DNA of 64,000 nucleotides from Heloderma charlesbogerti (GCA_026122225.1 JANEZZ010001952.1:558001-622000), one strand, 5' to 3'. Numbered from the stretch's first letter, positions 11,051-21,947 are shown. Numbers and translations are program-made. Notes: generated from the sequence alone by a model not told the origin.

Positions 11051-11801
11051 TAGGGATGTCAGAGAATTCCACCATGGATCTCGGTGAGGCTGAATGCCAG
11101 TCCATTCAGCCCCCCGAAATCTGTGGCGGAGCAGCCTGCCACCCCCCACCCCCCCACGGATCCCCCCCGGGACGAGACTTACCTGGGGCGGATGTTCCGG
11201 GCAGCGGCTTCGGCGGCGGCAGCTGGTCTTCCGACTGGCTGCTGCTGCCGCCATTTGCAGTCTGGAGGGGTTTTTTTTGTTTTGCTTTTTTACAGAGACG
11301 TGATAGGCTATGTAAAGATTTATGTAGCCTATCACGGCTGGGTTAAAAAAAAAAAGTGTACGCAAATGGCGGCGGCTACAGCCGCCGCCATTTGCATTCC
11401 TTATTTTTGGCCGTCTTAGTCTACGTAAATATAGGTAGACTATGATGGCGAAAATAAAGGGGAACACAAATAGTGTAGCGGGTGCTATTTGCGTTCCCCT
11501 TTATTTTCACTGTAATAGTCTATGTAAATATTTATGTAGACTAAGACGGCCAAAAATAAGGAATGCAAATGGCGGCAGCCATAGCTGCCACCATTTGCAT
11601 ACGCGGTTTTGTTTTTTTTACCCAGAGCCCTCCGCGGCCGGAGATCTGGCTGTGGATGGCTCTGGCCTGGGCCTGGCCAGTTGCTCTGCGGAGCCGCCAC
11701 AGACCACAGCCGGCCATTCGAGGATTCCAGGGGGAGGGATGGAACGCCTCCCCCCCATAAACATAATCCACGGAAAGGTAAGTGGCTTTTGTACATCCCT
11801 A
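11051..11801 (+). mobile_element. Family P MITE, best-preserved reference copy
   Basis: A perfect TSD GATGCAAT flanks it (11043-11050, 11802-11809). The alpha end is TAGGGATGTCAGAGAATTCC; the beta end is GGCTTTTGTACATCCCTA. ACTTACCTG at 11177-11185 and GTAAGT at 11778-11783 are donor-like motifs pointing outward. The order of hairpins is: alpha-end hairpin with an inner GGCTGAATGCC loop; GTGATAGGCTATGTAA hairpin near 11298-11340; then a roughly 245-bp palindrome (11357-11606) whose arms each contain a GCAAATGGCGGC hairpin and a TAGTCTACGTAAAT hairpin. A T-rich tract ending in CAG precedes the GC-rich right cassette. Confidence 0.93.
11357..11606. repeat. Palindrome built of smaller palindromes
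   Basis: The left arm starts GTACGCAAATGGCGGCGGC and the right arm ends CCACCATTTGCATACGC. The centre lies near 11482. Each arm contains its own self-complementary segments (GCAAATGGC...GCCATTTGC and TAGTCTA...TAGACTA), so the structure can fold either as one long hairpin or as a row of short ones. Confidence 0.88.
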
Positions 11802-12500
11802 GATGCAATAGAGTAGTCAAGTAGGCAAGCAAATGGTCAAGCACACAAGCTTCAGTCCAAGGAGATTTAAGCTAAGGCAGGGGTGGTCAAAATCCCGGCA
11901 GAAGTTAGAACACCAGCAGTCAAGCAGGCAGCAGTGGGCATAGTCAAGGTAACAAGCAAGGGGTAAATCAGTCAGGTACATTATGCAGTCCAGAAGCAAG
12001 GTTCTTGAGCAGTCCAAAAGGTCAGGAAACAGGGCACAATTCAGGAAGCAAGGTGCATGGCAAAGGCTGGAAGTACCAAGGTGTTCCAGCCCTGGCTGAG
12101 TTTCCAGTGAAGGCTTTTAAGCCCAAAGCCAACCAGATCCCACTCAGAGCTCAGCTGCAGCAATCAGAGCTCCCTTTCCAGGGCCTATTCCTGAGGAGTC
12201 CCTTTTTCCTGAGGAGACCTTTTTTTTCCCTGGAGACAAGAACTCCTTCGTGCAGGAGCACTCCTAGCCTGTCTCTTGAGACGATGACACTCCTGGGGAT
12301 GCGGGGATGGCTCAGCCCCTGCCTCAGAGGCAGAGTCCCTTTCTCCTGACAGGGATGGCCCTGCAGCCACTTCCCCCGAGCGTTCAGGCTCCTGTGGGTC
12401 TGGTGGCAGTCCCAGGTCTGGGGTACCCTGGGCTTCTGGGGCCTCTAGCTCCTCCTCTGAGGAGGACTCCTCCAGTCAGGGCAGGACACTATTGTATTTT
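11802..12500 (-). mobile_element. Possible LTR or low-copy dispersed repeat, antisense
   Basis: On the minus strand it would begin TGTCCTGCCCTGACTGG and contains a GAGGAGTCCTCCTCAGAGG block recalling the acidic-codon-like segment of the solo LTR at 58480. No coding domain and no second boundary or TSD can be fixed; the P element at 11051-11801 interrupts the far edge. Confidence 0.3.
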
Positions 12501-12531
12501 GCTGCAGAATGAAACAGCAAGGGTACTTTTT

Positions 12532-12931
12532 TAGGGATGGGCAAACGAGCAATGTTCCAGATCCCCAGGATTCTCCAAACATCAACTCAGCACTCATCTC
12601 ACACCTGATTCCTCTTCACATTTGTGATCACTGCTTGCTCTGCACAAATGGGAGACTTGTGCGAATTGAGCATCCATCAAATGGCCAATGGGAGATTTGT
12701 GCAAATCTCCCTAAATTGGCACAAATTTCCTCCATAGACTAAAGTGGAGCTAATTCACTCTATGGAGGAAATTTGCACAAATCAGGAAAACTGAAATGAG
12801 ACGAACGTGAGCGTGTGTTTGACAAGATATGGATATTTTTGGTGGACATGTGCTCACACTCGCATTCAGAGCTTAGAAAAGGGCATGTTTGCATGTTTTG
12901 TGAGCAAAGCCAAAATTCTCATACATCTCTA
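12532..12931. mobile_element. Family X element
   Basis: TAGGGATGGGCAAACGAGC opens and TTCTCATACATCTCTA closes it. The interior holds many short TTTGTGC/GCACAAAT motifs in both orientations, including an inverted pair around CTCCATAGA...TCTATGGAG (12730-12766). The TSD is not clear. Confidence 0.6.
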
Positions 12932-13029
12932 ATTTTGTTTGGCATAAGCCTCGGATATGATCTGCTCTTAAGGATAGCACTTCCCATCCTTCTCTCGTCG
13001 TCTATGAAGACTCTTACTTGTGCAGCCTG

Positions 13030-13062
13030 ACACACATACACACACACACACACACACCCTGG
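13030..13062. repeat. (CA)n microsatellite
   Basis: About 14 CA units with one interruption. Confidence 0.9.
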
Positions 13063-13730
13063 CTCAGTCCTTGACCTGAACCCCTGCCAACTGAAAGGCT
13101 TCCTTCTAGGAGTTGCTAAGGGAAGCAGAAACCCTAAAGCATCAGCCACTTAGTGTGCATCTTGCTCTGTGCTGCAGTGCATTAGAATTCACTGAAGAGG
13201 ATCCGTCTCCCCTCCAGGGTTAGTAGTAAATGGGATTGACTTTTCCCCCCTCTGTGTCATGGAAATGTATAAAATGTCATAAAATAATAATAAAGAGACA
13301 GGAGAAATTTGTGACAGTACAAGAGTGCCACAAGCCAAGGCTGTGCCATTCTTGGCCTTTCTAATGCTTCCCAGGTCAAAGGCAGAGCTCTGAGCCCTGT
13401 ATGGAGTGTAGAGTGGGGTGTTAAAAAAATGTCATTTATTATATTATCTTTACTGTCAGGCAGCTTCCTTGAGCTGCAGGGAAATGGAACAGATGCTGAG
13501 CGGCAGAGGGAGGCATTTACTGCTATGCAGTCCTTTACCCACATCTGACCACATTTATGCTCAGATGGTGCAAAATAAATGATGAGTAAAGGATAATGCT
13601 TAGCAAGACTGTGTCAAAAGCTGGGGTAATCTGAAACCATTTAGCATTTGTGTGTGTAGGAGGGGAGGCATTTTCAGCACTATTGAAAAGTTCCTCCTGT
13701 TCTCAATGACTTTTCAGCATTGCTTGAGAC
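13063..13730. other. No recognised feature
   Basis: Unique-looking AT-moderate sequence; no boundaries or credible coding stretch. Confidence 0.4.
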
Positions 13731-13734
13731 TAAG

Positions 13735-14200
13735 GACGTGCGTACGAACAAAACCCAAGTTTGGCAAAGTCCTCCAAATTCCACCACAAAGCTTGTTCCA
13801 TCTCATGTCCATATCAAACTGCAATCTTTGTGTTGTTTTTCTTGCAAGAAAATCCATGTGTATTTTTGTGCATATTTTTTTTCCAAATATACTCATCAAT
13901 ATTGCACATCTTTCAAATGTATGCATTCTTTTCCCACTGATTAAAGCACATGTGTGTGCATTTCCCAAAAGTACACATTTTTCCACAGTTGTTTTTCAAT
14001 GTATGCATGTTGTTGAATGCATTTTTTGGGGGGAGGGGTCCTACAAAACACACTACAAGCACAGAAATATGCGCACTTCAACACAGGTTGCATCAGAGCC
14101 CATGTTTCAGTCCAGAATGTGCAAACTGGGTAAAGCCTGATAAGGATGGTGAAGAATCCAATTCTCAAGAATCCAACCTGCAAAGTCTGCAGTGGACTGA
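13735..14200. mobile_element. Degenerate family X element
   Basis: Begins like the X start (AAGGACGTGCGTACGAAC, altered from TAGGGATGTGC) and carries repeated TGTGTATTTTTGTGCATA, GTACACATTTTTCC and TGCATTTCCC motifs. Related to 15216-15608 and 43164-43340. Confidence 0.45.
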
Positions 14201-14389
14201 CCCCACTTACCACTAGGTCCATCAGATTTCCCATGGGGCCACTCTCCTCCATTCTAAACAGTGTGATCGGCTAATGACAGTCACCATTAGCCGATCACAG
14301 GAAAAATACAGCTGTAAATTGCAAAGTTTATGGCATTTGTGACCGTAAAGCACTTCCTTCAATGTAAGTTGTGGCATAAGTGGCTGCAA

Positions 14390-14725
14390 TTTTATTTACT
14401 TATTTATCTATTTATTTATTTATAACATTTGTATCCCACCCTATATTGTTAGGATCTCAGGGTGGCGTTCAAATAAAATCAATTTAAACAGTGTAAAACA
14501 ATAAATAATTTAAATAGCTAAAACATATTTAATCATTAAGCTAGCTAATACTAATTTAAAATCTAAAGCAATAAAACAGTTACAAACAGTGTGCAAACTC
14601 AGGGAATCTAATTAGCCTTCAAAGGCTTTGGTAAAAAGCCATGTTTTAACTTGGGGCCAAAATGAAACCAGTGTCTGCACCAATCAGGCCTCCAAGGGGA
14701 GCGCATTCCACAATCGTTTACATAG
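14390..14725 (-). mobile_element. L2-type LINE 3' region, antisense
   Basis: A TTTATTTATTTATAAC tail is followed by ATTTGTATCCCACCCTATA and a segment with AAAAAGCCATGTTTTAAC and GGGGAGCGCATTCCAC, the 3' region of the same LINE lineage whose coding part lies at 38030-41590. 5'-truncated. Confidence 0.7.
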
Positions 14726-15215
14726 AAGGAAGTGCTTTACGGCTGCAAATGTCATAAACAACGCACTTTACGGCCGTATATTTCCCACAATTGGCTAATG
14801 GCAGCCACTATTTGCAATTGTGCCATTTAGAATGGAGGAGAGCCGCCCTGTGAAATCCAATGGATGCTGTAAGGCTCTGAGGAAATCCATGGGGCACCAA
14901 ATGGCCTGGATTTCCCTGCTGCGGACCCCCTTGGGGGGTTCATACATCCCTAAACCCTGATCAAAAATGAACTGAAATGAATTTCTCATGTGTCCCTACT
15001 TGAGACAATATTTTCCTCTTCATTTATTGCCCCCTCTCACTCTGATTGTACTTCATGTGCTTCCAGTAATGCAATTACGTAAGACATGTCTAACTGGTGA
15101 TGTTGTGGAGTGACATTGTCCCAGTCACTGCATGATACCTGATTGATCTGGGAGAGGGATGGGAAGTACTGTAAAATTCAAGCTCCTTGAATTTCTCCTA
15201 TTTCCACCTTGAAGC

Positions 15216-15608
15216 GTGTCCCGACTTTGTATCCATACCAGGTTTCAAGCATTGTCTTTTTCCATTCACACAAAAATCCATGCATTTCAGGTGCACATTT
15301 TTCCAAACGTATGGATCAATTGTGTGCATCTGTCAAAACTACCCACTCCCCCACCCCCATTGATTAAAAGGTCTTTGTGTGAAGTTTTCAAAAGTACACA
15401 CTTTTTGTTGTGTATTTTTCATATATACACATTTTTGGAATGGAGTTTTCTATGGTTCACAGTTCATGTCACAACCTCAGAAATGTACAAACCCTGGCAG
15501 CAGAACTCTGACAGCAGATTGTATTGGAGTCCACATTCAGGTTTGAGAAGTGCAAACTGGGTAAATTCTCTTTTCAAAGTAACTGAAATTAATTTCTCAT
15601 ACATCCCT
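15216..15608. mobile_element. Family X element, right end preserved
   Basis: Ends with AATTTCTCATACATCCCTA at 15608. The interior shows GTGCACATTTTTCC, TGTGTGCATC, AGTACACACTTTTTG and ATACACATTTTTGG. The left terminus has decayed. Confidence 0.5.
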
Positions 15609-15708
15609 AGTCAGGGATCATTTACACAAGTGACAAATCACAAATCTGGGAAGGAGAAAGGAGCAGGAACAAAGTAAAATGTTGCACCAAAGCAGAAGAA
15701 ACTAAGGG

Positions 15709-15860
15709 ATATTATTATTATTATTATTATTATTATTGATGATGATGACGATGATGATGATTTCATTTCTGTACCATCCAATAGCTGAAGCTATGGGTGG
15801 TTTACAACAATTCATAAGACAATGACAATGAACAGAATCAACCTACACAAACTTTTGGGC
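15709..15860 (-). mobile_element. LINE/SINE 3' tail with ATT/GAT microsatellite
   Basis: (ATT)n about 15712-15737 and (GAT)n about 15738-15760, then TTCTGTACCATCCAATAGC and GGTGGTTTACAACAATTC, resembling antisense L2-type 3' ends. The microsatellite likely grew from the retroposon tail. Confidence 0.55.
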
Positions 15861-16086
15861 AGGAAATATTTCTGCCTTCCACAGTCACTTTTTCTGGCCC
15901 AAATATTAAAAATCAGGTATATTGGCACAGCCCTACTCAAAAAGAGTTTTTAAAGAGCTGTCATCAAATTTCACCTAAACTGAAACTCAAATTAAATTTG
16001 GAGTTCATGTATGAACATATACAATCTGGCAGTGGTTCTCCATGGGGTGAGAAAGCTTTTATTTGAACATCCCTAGGCTTAACTGT

Positions 16087-17612
16087 TCGAGAGTGAAGTC
16101 AAGTGGGCCTTAGGAAGCATTAGTAACAACAAAGCTAGCGCAGATGACAGTATTCCAGCCGAGCTATTTAAAATCCTAAAAGATGATGCTGTTAAAGTGC
16201 TGCATTCAATATGCCAACAAATCTGGAACACTCAACAGTGGCCACAAGACTGGAAAAGGTCAGTTTACATTCCAGTTCCAAAGAAGGGCAACGCCAAAGA
16301 GTGTTCAAACTACCGCACCATTGCGCTCATTTCACATGCCAGCAAGGTGATGCTCAAAATCCTACAAGCTAGGCTTCAGCAGTATGCGAACCGAGAACTA
16401 CCGGAAGTACAAGCTGGGTTTAGAAGAGGCAGAGGAACTAGAGATCAAATCGCCAACATTCGCTGCATCATGGAGAAAGCAAGAGAATTCCAGAAAAACT
16501 GGAAAAAAAATTCTATTTCTGCTTCATTGACTACGCTAAAGCCTTTGATTGTGTGGATCACAACAAACTGTGGCAAATTCTTAAAGTGATGGGAGTACCA
16601 GACCACCTTACCTGTCTCCTGAGAAACCTGTACGAGGGTCAAGAAGCAACAGTAAGAACCAGACATGGAACAACTGATTGGTTCAAAATTGGGAAAGGAG
16701 TATGACAAGGCTGCATATTGTCACCCTGCTTATTTAACTTATATGCAGAGTACATCATGAGAAATGCCGGGTTGGATGAATCAGAGGTCGGAATTAAGAT
16801 TGCCGGGAGAATTATCAACAACCTCCGATACGCAGACAATACCACCCTAATGGCAGAAAGCGAAGAGGATCTCAAGAGCCTCTTGTTGAGGGTGAAAGAG
16901 GAGAGTGCAAAAGCTGGTTTGAAACTCAACATTAAAAAAACTAAGATCATGGCATCTGGCCCCATCACTTCCTGGCATATAGAAGGGGAGGAAATGGAAG
17001 CAGTGACAGATTTTACTTTCTTGGGCTCCAAGATCACCGCAGACGGTGACTGTAGCCATGAAATTAAAAGACGCTTGCTCCTTGGGAGGAAAGCTATGGC
17101 CAACCTAGACAGCATAGTAAGAAGCAGAGACATCACCTTGCCGACAAAGGTCCATCTAATCAAAGCTGTGGTTTTCCCAGTAGTAATGTATGGCTGTGAG
17201 AGCTGGACTATAAGGAAGGCTGAGCGCCGAAGAATTGATGCTTTCGAACTGTGGTGCTGGAGAAGACTCTTACGAGTCCCCTGGACTGCAAGGAGGTCAA
17301 ATCAGTCCATCCTAAAGGAAATCAACCCTGACTGCTCATTGGAAGGACAGATACTGAAGCTGAAGCTGAAATATTTTGGCCACCTAATGCGAAGAGAAAA
17401 CTCCCTGGAAAAGACCCTGATGCTGGGAAAGACTGAAGGCAAAAGGAGAAGGGGACGGCAGAGGATGAGATGGCTAGATAGCATCACGGATGCAATGAAT
17501 ATGAACTTGAGCACACTCCGGGAGAGAGCGCAGGACAGGAAGGCCTGGCGTGCTATGGTCCATGGGGTCACGAAGAGTCGGACACGACTGAACGACTGAA
17601 CAACAACAACAC
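16087..17612 (+). pseudogene. BovB LINE, 5'-truncated, 12-bp TSD
   Basis: Flanked by AGGCTTAACTGT at 16075-16086 and 17613-17624, so the 1.5-kb insertion is exact. It encodes reverse transcriptase and C-terminal BovB sequence: PKKGNAKECSNYRTIALIS, QAGFRRGRGTRDQIANIR, a frameshift near 16490-16510, then CFIDYAKAFDCVDHNKLW, a TGA at about 16702 just before QGCILSPCLFNLYAEYIM, and NLRYADNTTLM. The catalytic YADD is YADN here. The C-terminal frame 16718-17599 stays open for about 290 codons, ending KSRTRLND. The 3' end is an ACAACA repeat. Clearly inactive, but still well preserved. Confidence 0.95.
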
Positions 17613-17959
17613 AGGCTTAACTGTCCGAAAGGTGAATGCTGGCAGTGGTGAGGCCAGATCCAAATAAAATGGAACTGCAGCCCAAACTGGGTGTAGAAAT
17701 CTGGTCTGGTGTAGAAATTGCCACGCCATCCATCTCTCTGTCTCTGTCTCTCTCTGCCTGCTACCCCACCTCTCTGCCATCCAATCCAACCTGCAGATTC
17801 TGCAGTAGACTGGCTTTTCCCAAGTCATGCAGACCAGTTCCCCCCACACACACTTTAGGGGGATTTGTGCTGATTTGCATTAACTAATTCACATTAGTGC
17901 AAGAGCACAAGTGCATATTAGCACTAATGCAAATTAGGTAATCCTAATTAGTGCAACTA

Positions 17960-18079
17960 GAATGACATTCTGGTAAAACAAAATGTGATCCCATCAATGA
18001 GCAGATGATGGAATGAAAGACACCTGACAACCCACGAGAAACAGATGGAATTGATTTAACAAAATCCATACATCCTTAA
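17960..18079. mobile_element. Family Y remnant
   Basis: Shares GACACCTGACAACCCACGAG and the approach to CATACATCCTTA with the Y element at 7249-7663. Upstream (17875-17945) is a short inverted repeat of TTAGTGC/GCACTAA blocks. Confidence 0.5.
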
Positions 18080-18101
18080 TGCTACCCCGTACCCCCACCC
18101 C

Positions 18102-18126
18102 ATGTGTGTGTGTGTGTGTGTGTGTG
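18102..18126. repeat. (TG)n microsatellite
   Basis: About 12 TG units. Confidence 0.9.
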
Positions 18127-18969
18127 CCCCCTCCCTCCATCTCTCCATCTGTTTTGGCTCCAGCCCACCCCACGTTTTGAAAATCATCTGTACAATATTG
18201 TTGGACATTGATTTCTACTGCATCTGCATGTTAACTCTCTGCTTCTGACTGCTTCTGAAGGTTAGCTTTCAGGTCCTGTCAATTACTGACTACTGCTGCA
18301 GGTTACAGATGTCCAATTTTGTCAAAATCTCACTAGAAGTTGAATGCTTGTTTCTTCAAATGTTGAGTGCCAATGCAGACCATCTGACAGGTACTATAAA
18401 ACACTGAACACTGCTCAAAAGCTTTGGAAGTCAAATGATGCGACTCAGTGTTCGATATTCAGATATTATCTGCTGAATATTTGCTCTTCCAGAAAATCAA
18501 TGGGAAACATTCACAGGGGAATGTTTGCACTGCAGGAGATGGTTTTGTAGTGAACCTCTTGGCGCAAACCCACTTCAGCTCTGCTTGAAACCTTCTGCCA
18601 GCAGTTACTCTACACAGAAGACTTCAGCAATTTGATCGCTGTCCAGATAATGTCACATCGAAGACCATTTCAAATGTGACAATACGTGGAGGGGGACCAG
18701 GAAGTACAACTGACTTCTTTTTGCTGCTTCTTGCACTTCTTTGCCATGTGTTTTCTGGGAAGATACCCAAGTAGCAGTTCAGGAGCACTGTGGAATTCAA
18801 CCCCCAAAGGGTTAAGCTTATGTGAGCACTGAAACCAAAGCACCCGTGTCTGCCTCCACCTTCCTGTACCCCAAGCCAAACAACTGGCCTTGGGGCCAGT
18901 GAGCAAAGAAAGCTCAGAGGGCCTTCTTTCTGGTGGAAATGACATAAAGAGAATTGTTTTCCTTCTAGG
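18127..18969. other. No recognised feature
   Basis: Unique-looking sequence without repeat boundaries or convincing coding potential. Confidence 0.4.
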
Positions 18970-18977
18970 GGATAATG

Positions 18978-19734
18978 TAGGGATGTCAGAGAATTCCGCA
19001 CAAATTTTAAATGGGATCGAATTCTGACAAATCCGGTCCGTAGAATCCTCCTTGGAACGGGGTGGCCTGGTGGGAGCTCACATGGACCCATTTTTTTTTG
19101 TCCGCCGAACGGTGGATTTTACAAAAATAATCACGAAAAGAAATCCGTAAATCAGAAATGAAAGAAGAATGCAAACGGCTTTACCCTTTTTGTGATAATA
19201 AATAGGCATTTTCCCTGTGACCTGAGGCTTTCTTTCACTGGGGCTGAGTTGCGAAGTCCATGGAAATCCTCCATCTTTTCTGTTTATTGTCTATTGAGGA
19301 GAGGTCAGGTGAGGTGAGGTCAGGTAAGGTGAGGTCAGGTCAGGTCAGGTCAGGTCCGGTAAGCTCAGGACAGGTCCAGTGAGGTAAGGTGAGGTGAGGT
19401 CAGGACAGGTCCGGTGAGGTCAGGTGAGGTCAGGTGCATGGAAGTTATGTGGGGAATCCCTGCAAAGGGCTTTACCCTTTTTATGAAAATAAATAAGCAT
19501 TTTCCCTATGTCCCGAGGCTTACGGAGACCAACGGCGCACGCACGAAAAGGATTTTTCAGCAGTACTTATGGAATTATTTATGTAAGTTTGGGGAGCCAA
19601 AAAAACACAGGGGAATCTGGGGCATGTGGATGGTGGAATGGGGTGGCCCTTGGCTCTGTGGAATCCTTGCGGAGCAGAGCCTTTCTGCAAGGATTCCCCA
19701 CCGGAATGGATGGTGGAGAATCCGTACATCCCTA
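18978..19734. mobile_element. MITE with internal AGGTC array, near-perfect TSD
   Basis: Termini TAGGGATGTCAGAGAATTCC and GAATCCGTACATCCCTA; flanks GGATAATG (18970-18977) and GGATGATG (19735-19742) match at 7 of 8. Two segments near 19178-19225 and 19478-19525 (GGCTTTACCCTTTTTRTGA...AATAAATARGCATTTTCCCT) are direct repeats flanking a pentamer array at 19293-19437. The left end is alpha-like but the interior lacks P palindromes, so it is a separate family that shares the alpha terminus. Confidence 0.85.
19293..19437 (+). repeat. AGGTC/AGGTG/AGGTA pentamer array
   Basis: About 29 units of a 5-bp repeat, mainly AGGTC and AGGTG. Consecutive AGGTC units create the hexamer AGGTCA many times in one orientation, which is the nuclear-receptor half-site. 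Such binding is an inference only. Confidence 0.9.
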
Positions 19735-19742
19735 GGATGATG

Positions 19743-20275
19743 AGATTCATAGTCCCATCTTCATCCCCAGCACCAGAAAAGTGTTCCTCTGGAACTTTCA
19801 GAGTGCCCACCACTGCTTGTCTCCTTCCCTTCCCCAGGTTAAGTAACTGGATCTATGGAGTAGGAATGGATAAGAATTTTGCTTCACTTCATGTTTGGTA
19901 AGAATTTACCCAAGTCTACACTTCTTTTTTTTCATAGTGGGGCTGGAAAGAACACCAGCTCCCCATTCTCGATAAGAACTTAGCAAAATTTGCCAATTGC
20001 TTCATATTTGGGACAGAAAGGAGATTTGTTTGCTTAAAAAAAATGAATGCAGGAGCAAGTGAAAATGACAGATCCATGGGATGCAATGGGGGCTCACAGA
20101 TATGAGGTGAGCAGGGCCCTCACTTTTCAAGCAGCCTTAACTTGAATGCTCAAACTTGTACACATGCTCCCAGTGTGTGTGTGTGTGTGTGTGTGTAGCT
20201 GCATCAGGAGACGCTAACATGGGTCCTCTTCAGATATGATGAAGCAGCATGGTTCTGAAGCATGTCAGGTGGAAA
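19743..20275. other. Plain DNA with a (TG)n run
   Basis: A (GT)n tract lies at about 20173-20198; no other recognised element. Confidence 0.45.
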
Positions 20276-20287
20276 AGGGAACACAAT

Positions 20288-20804
20288 TGTTGTTGTTCAG
20301 TCATTCAGCTGTTGCCGACTCTTCGTGACCCCATGGACCATAGCACGCCAGGCCTTCCTGTCCTGCGCTCTCTCTCGGAGTGTGCTCAAGTTCATATTCA
20401 TTGCATCGGTGATGCTATCTAGCCATCTCATCCTCTGCTGTCCCCTTCTCCTTTTGCCTTCAGTCTTTCCCAGCATCAGGGTCTTTTCCAGTGACTTTTC
20501 TCTTCACATTAGGTGGCCAAAATATTGGAGCTTCAGCTTCAGGATCTGTCCTTCCAATGAGCAGTCAGGGTTGATTTCCTTTAGGATGGACTGATTTGAC
20601 CTCCTTGCAGTCCAGGGGACTCGTAAGAGTCTTCTCCAGCACCACAGTTCGAAAGCATCAGTTCTTCAGCGCTCAGCCTTCCTTACAGTCCAGCTCTCAC
20701 AGCCATACGTTGCTACTGGGAAAACCATAGCTTTGATTATATGGACCTTTGTCGGCAAGGTGATGTCTCTGCTTCTTACTATGCTGTCTAGGTGTGCCAT
20801 AGAT
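20288..20804 (-). pseudogene. BovB LINE 3' fragment, 12-bp TSD
   Basis: Antisense BovB C-terminal end: minus-strand frame includes LDSIVRSRDITLPTKVHIIK, YGCESWTVRKAER and, in another frame, the end of the ORF. Flanked by AGGGAACACAAT at 20276-20287 and 20805-20816. The TTGTTGTTG at the low-coordinate end is the ACAACA 3' tail. A 517-bp 5'-truncated insertion. Confidence 0.95.
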
Positions 20805-20816
20805 AGGGAACACAAT

Positions 20817-21480
20817 GCCTCACACCAAATTTGTTCTCTTCCACACAACTATCAAATGCAAAGGAGCCTTTGCTGCCCTGCTCACCCTACAAGTGAAGAA
20901 TCCTAGGAAATGGGGCCCAAAAGGATCCTTGGAAAACCTAACCTCTCTCTTATGCACAACACCATCCTTTGGCTTGAATGTTGATCATGTCTCCTCCTTC
21001 ACCCATCTGGCCTCTAGAGGTCAGAAGAGGGCCTCTGCTGCTGCTCCTAGCAGGGTTCTCCTGCAATTAGCATTCTCCCTGAGTCATGGTAATTAAGCAG
21101 AACTAGGCTCTGCACAGAAGAACGGAAATGCATTGACTTTAATAAAACAGAATGTAAAACAATTTGAGATTAACTCCAGGCTTGTTCATCTGTTTTCCTT
21201 TTTAATTCTGCTGTGGTGTTTTCCGGTGGAATGGGAGCTTTCCCCTGGGCACCAGGGTTGCCACCCACCCCACCAGATGGAGCTCTCTGGCCTTCCATCA
21301 TTATGGCAAAGGGAGAATTTTCAGAGGCGTAGCTTCACTGTCACGCAAAGATGCAGTTCCAGATCACTGGAACTGCATCTTTGGATGTTCTCCCCTCTGC
21401 ACAGCTATCAAACTCAGAGCTGACACTTTTCCTGCATGGTCATAGGACATGGTCCAAAGGCACATGGTGATAGAAGCACC
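20817..21480. other. No recognised feature
   Basis: Unique-looking sequence. A small perfect inverted repeat AGATGCAGTTCCAG / CTGGAACTGCATCT lies at 21349-21382. Confidence 0.45.
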
Positions 21481-21482
21481 TA

Positions 21483-21520
21483 GCTCAGGGGTGGGCAACC
21501 TGCAGCCAGCAGCCTAATTT
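21483..21520. mobile_element. Half of a hAT-like hairpin MITE
   Basis: CAGGGGTGGGCAACCTGCAG is the terminal sequence of a common reptile hairpin MITE (compare 47283 and 30244). The mirrored half is absent. Confidence 0.4.
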
Positions 21521-21624
21521 CAAAAGTCCTCTGCAAGTGATCTGTTCAGATCTCTGGCAAGAATGATCTGCTCCTCCTGCAGCAGCCTGCTAGACAGTGA
21601 AGGAGGGAAGGGCGGGGGGAGACA

Positions 21625-21652
21625 GAGAGAGAGAGAGAGAGAGAAGCCATCT
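21625..21652. repeat. (GA)n microsatellite
   Basis: About 12 GA units. Confidence 0.85.
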
Positions 21653-21947
21653 TCCCCACTTTTTTTAAAAAAAGAAGTTTTCATATAGCCCCAAGAAAAA
21701 TCTCCTCCTCATCCTCCTCATCATAAAAATACAAAGTAAAATGCAAACAGGGGTGTTGTGGCATCCAGCAGGGGCTAGAGGCCTAGCAAGAAATCGTCAG
21801 GTGAGCACCAAAGACACCAGTCTATGGATCGCCCAGCAGATCATCGTGTGCAGTGAGCAGGGGTGGGCAATGGCACAGGACCCAAAGCGTTTGTTGATCC
21901 CTAAATGCAAAACAATGATCAAAACATTAAGAAGAGGTATGTAAACA

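Noticed and set aside
11051..11801. Helitron, suggested by hairpins near ends
   Set aside because: Helitrons make no TSD and insert between A and T with 3' CTRR ends. These elements have 8-bp TSDs and inverted TAGGGATG ends.
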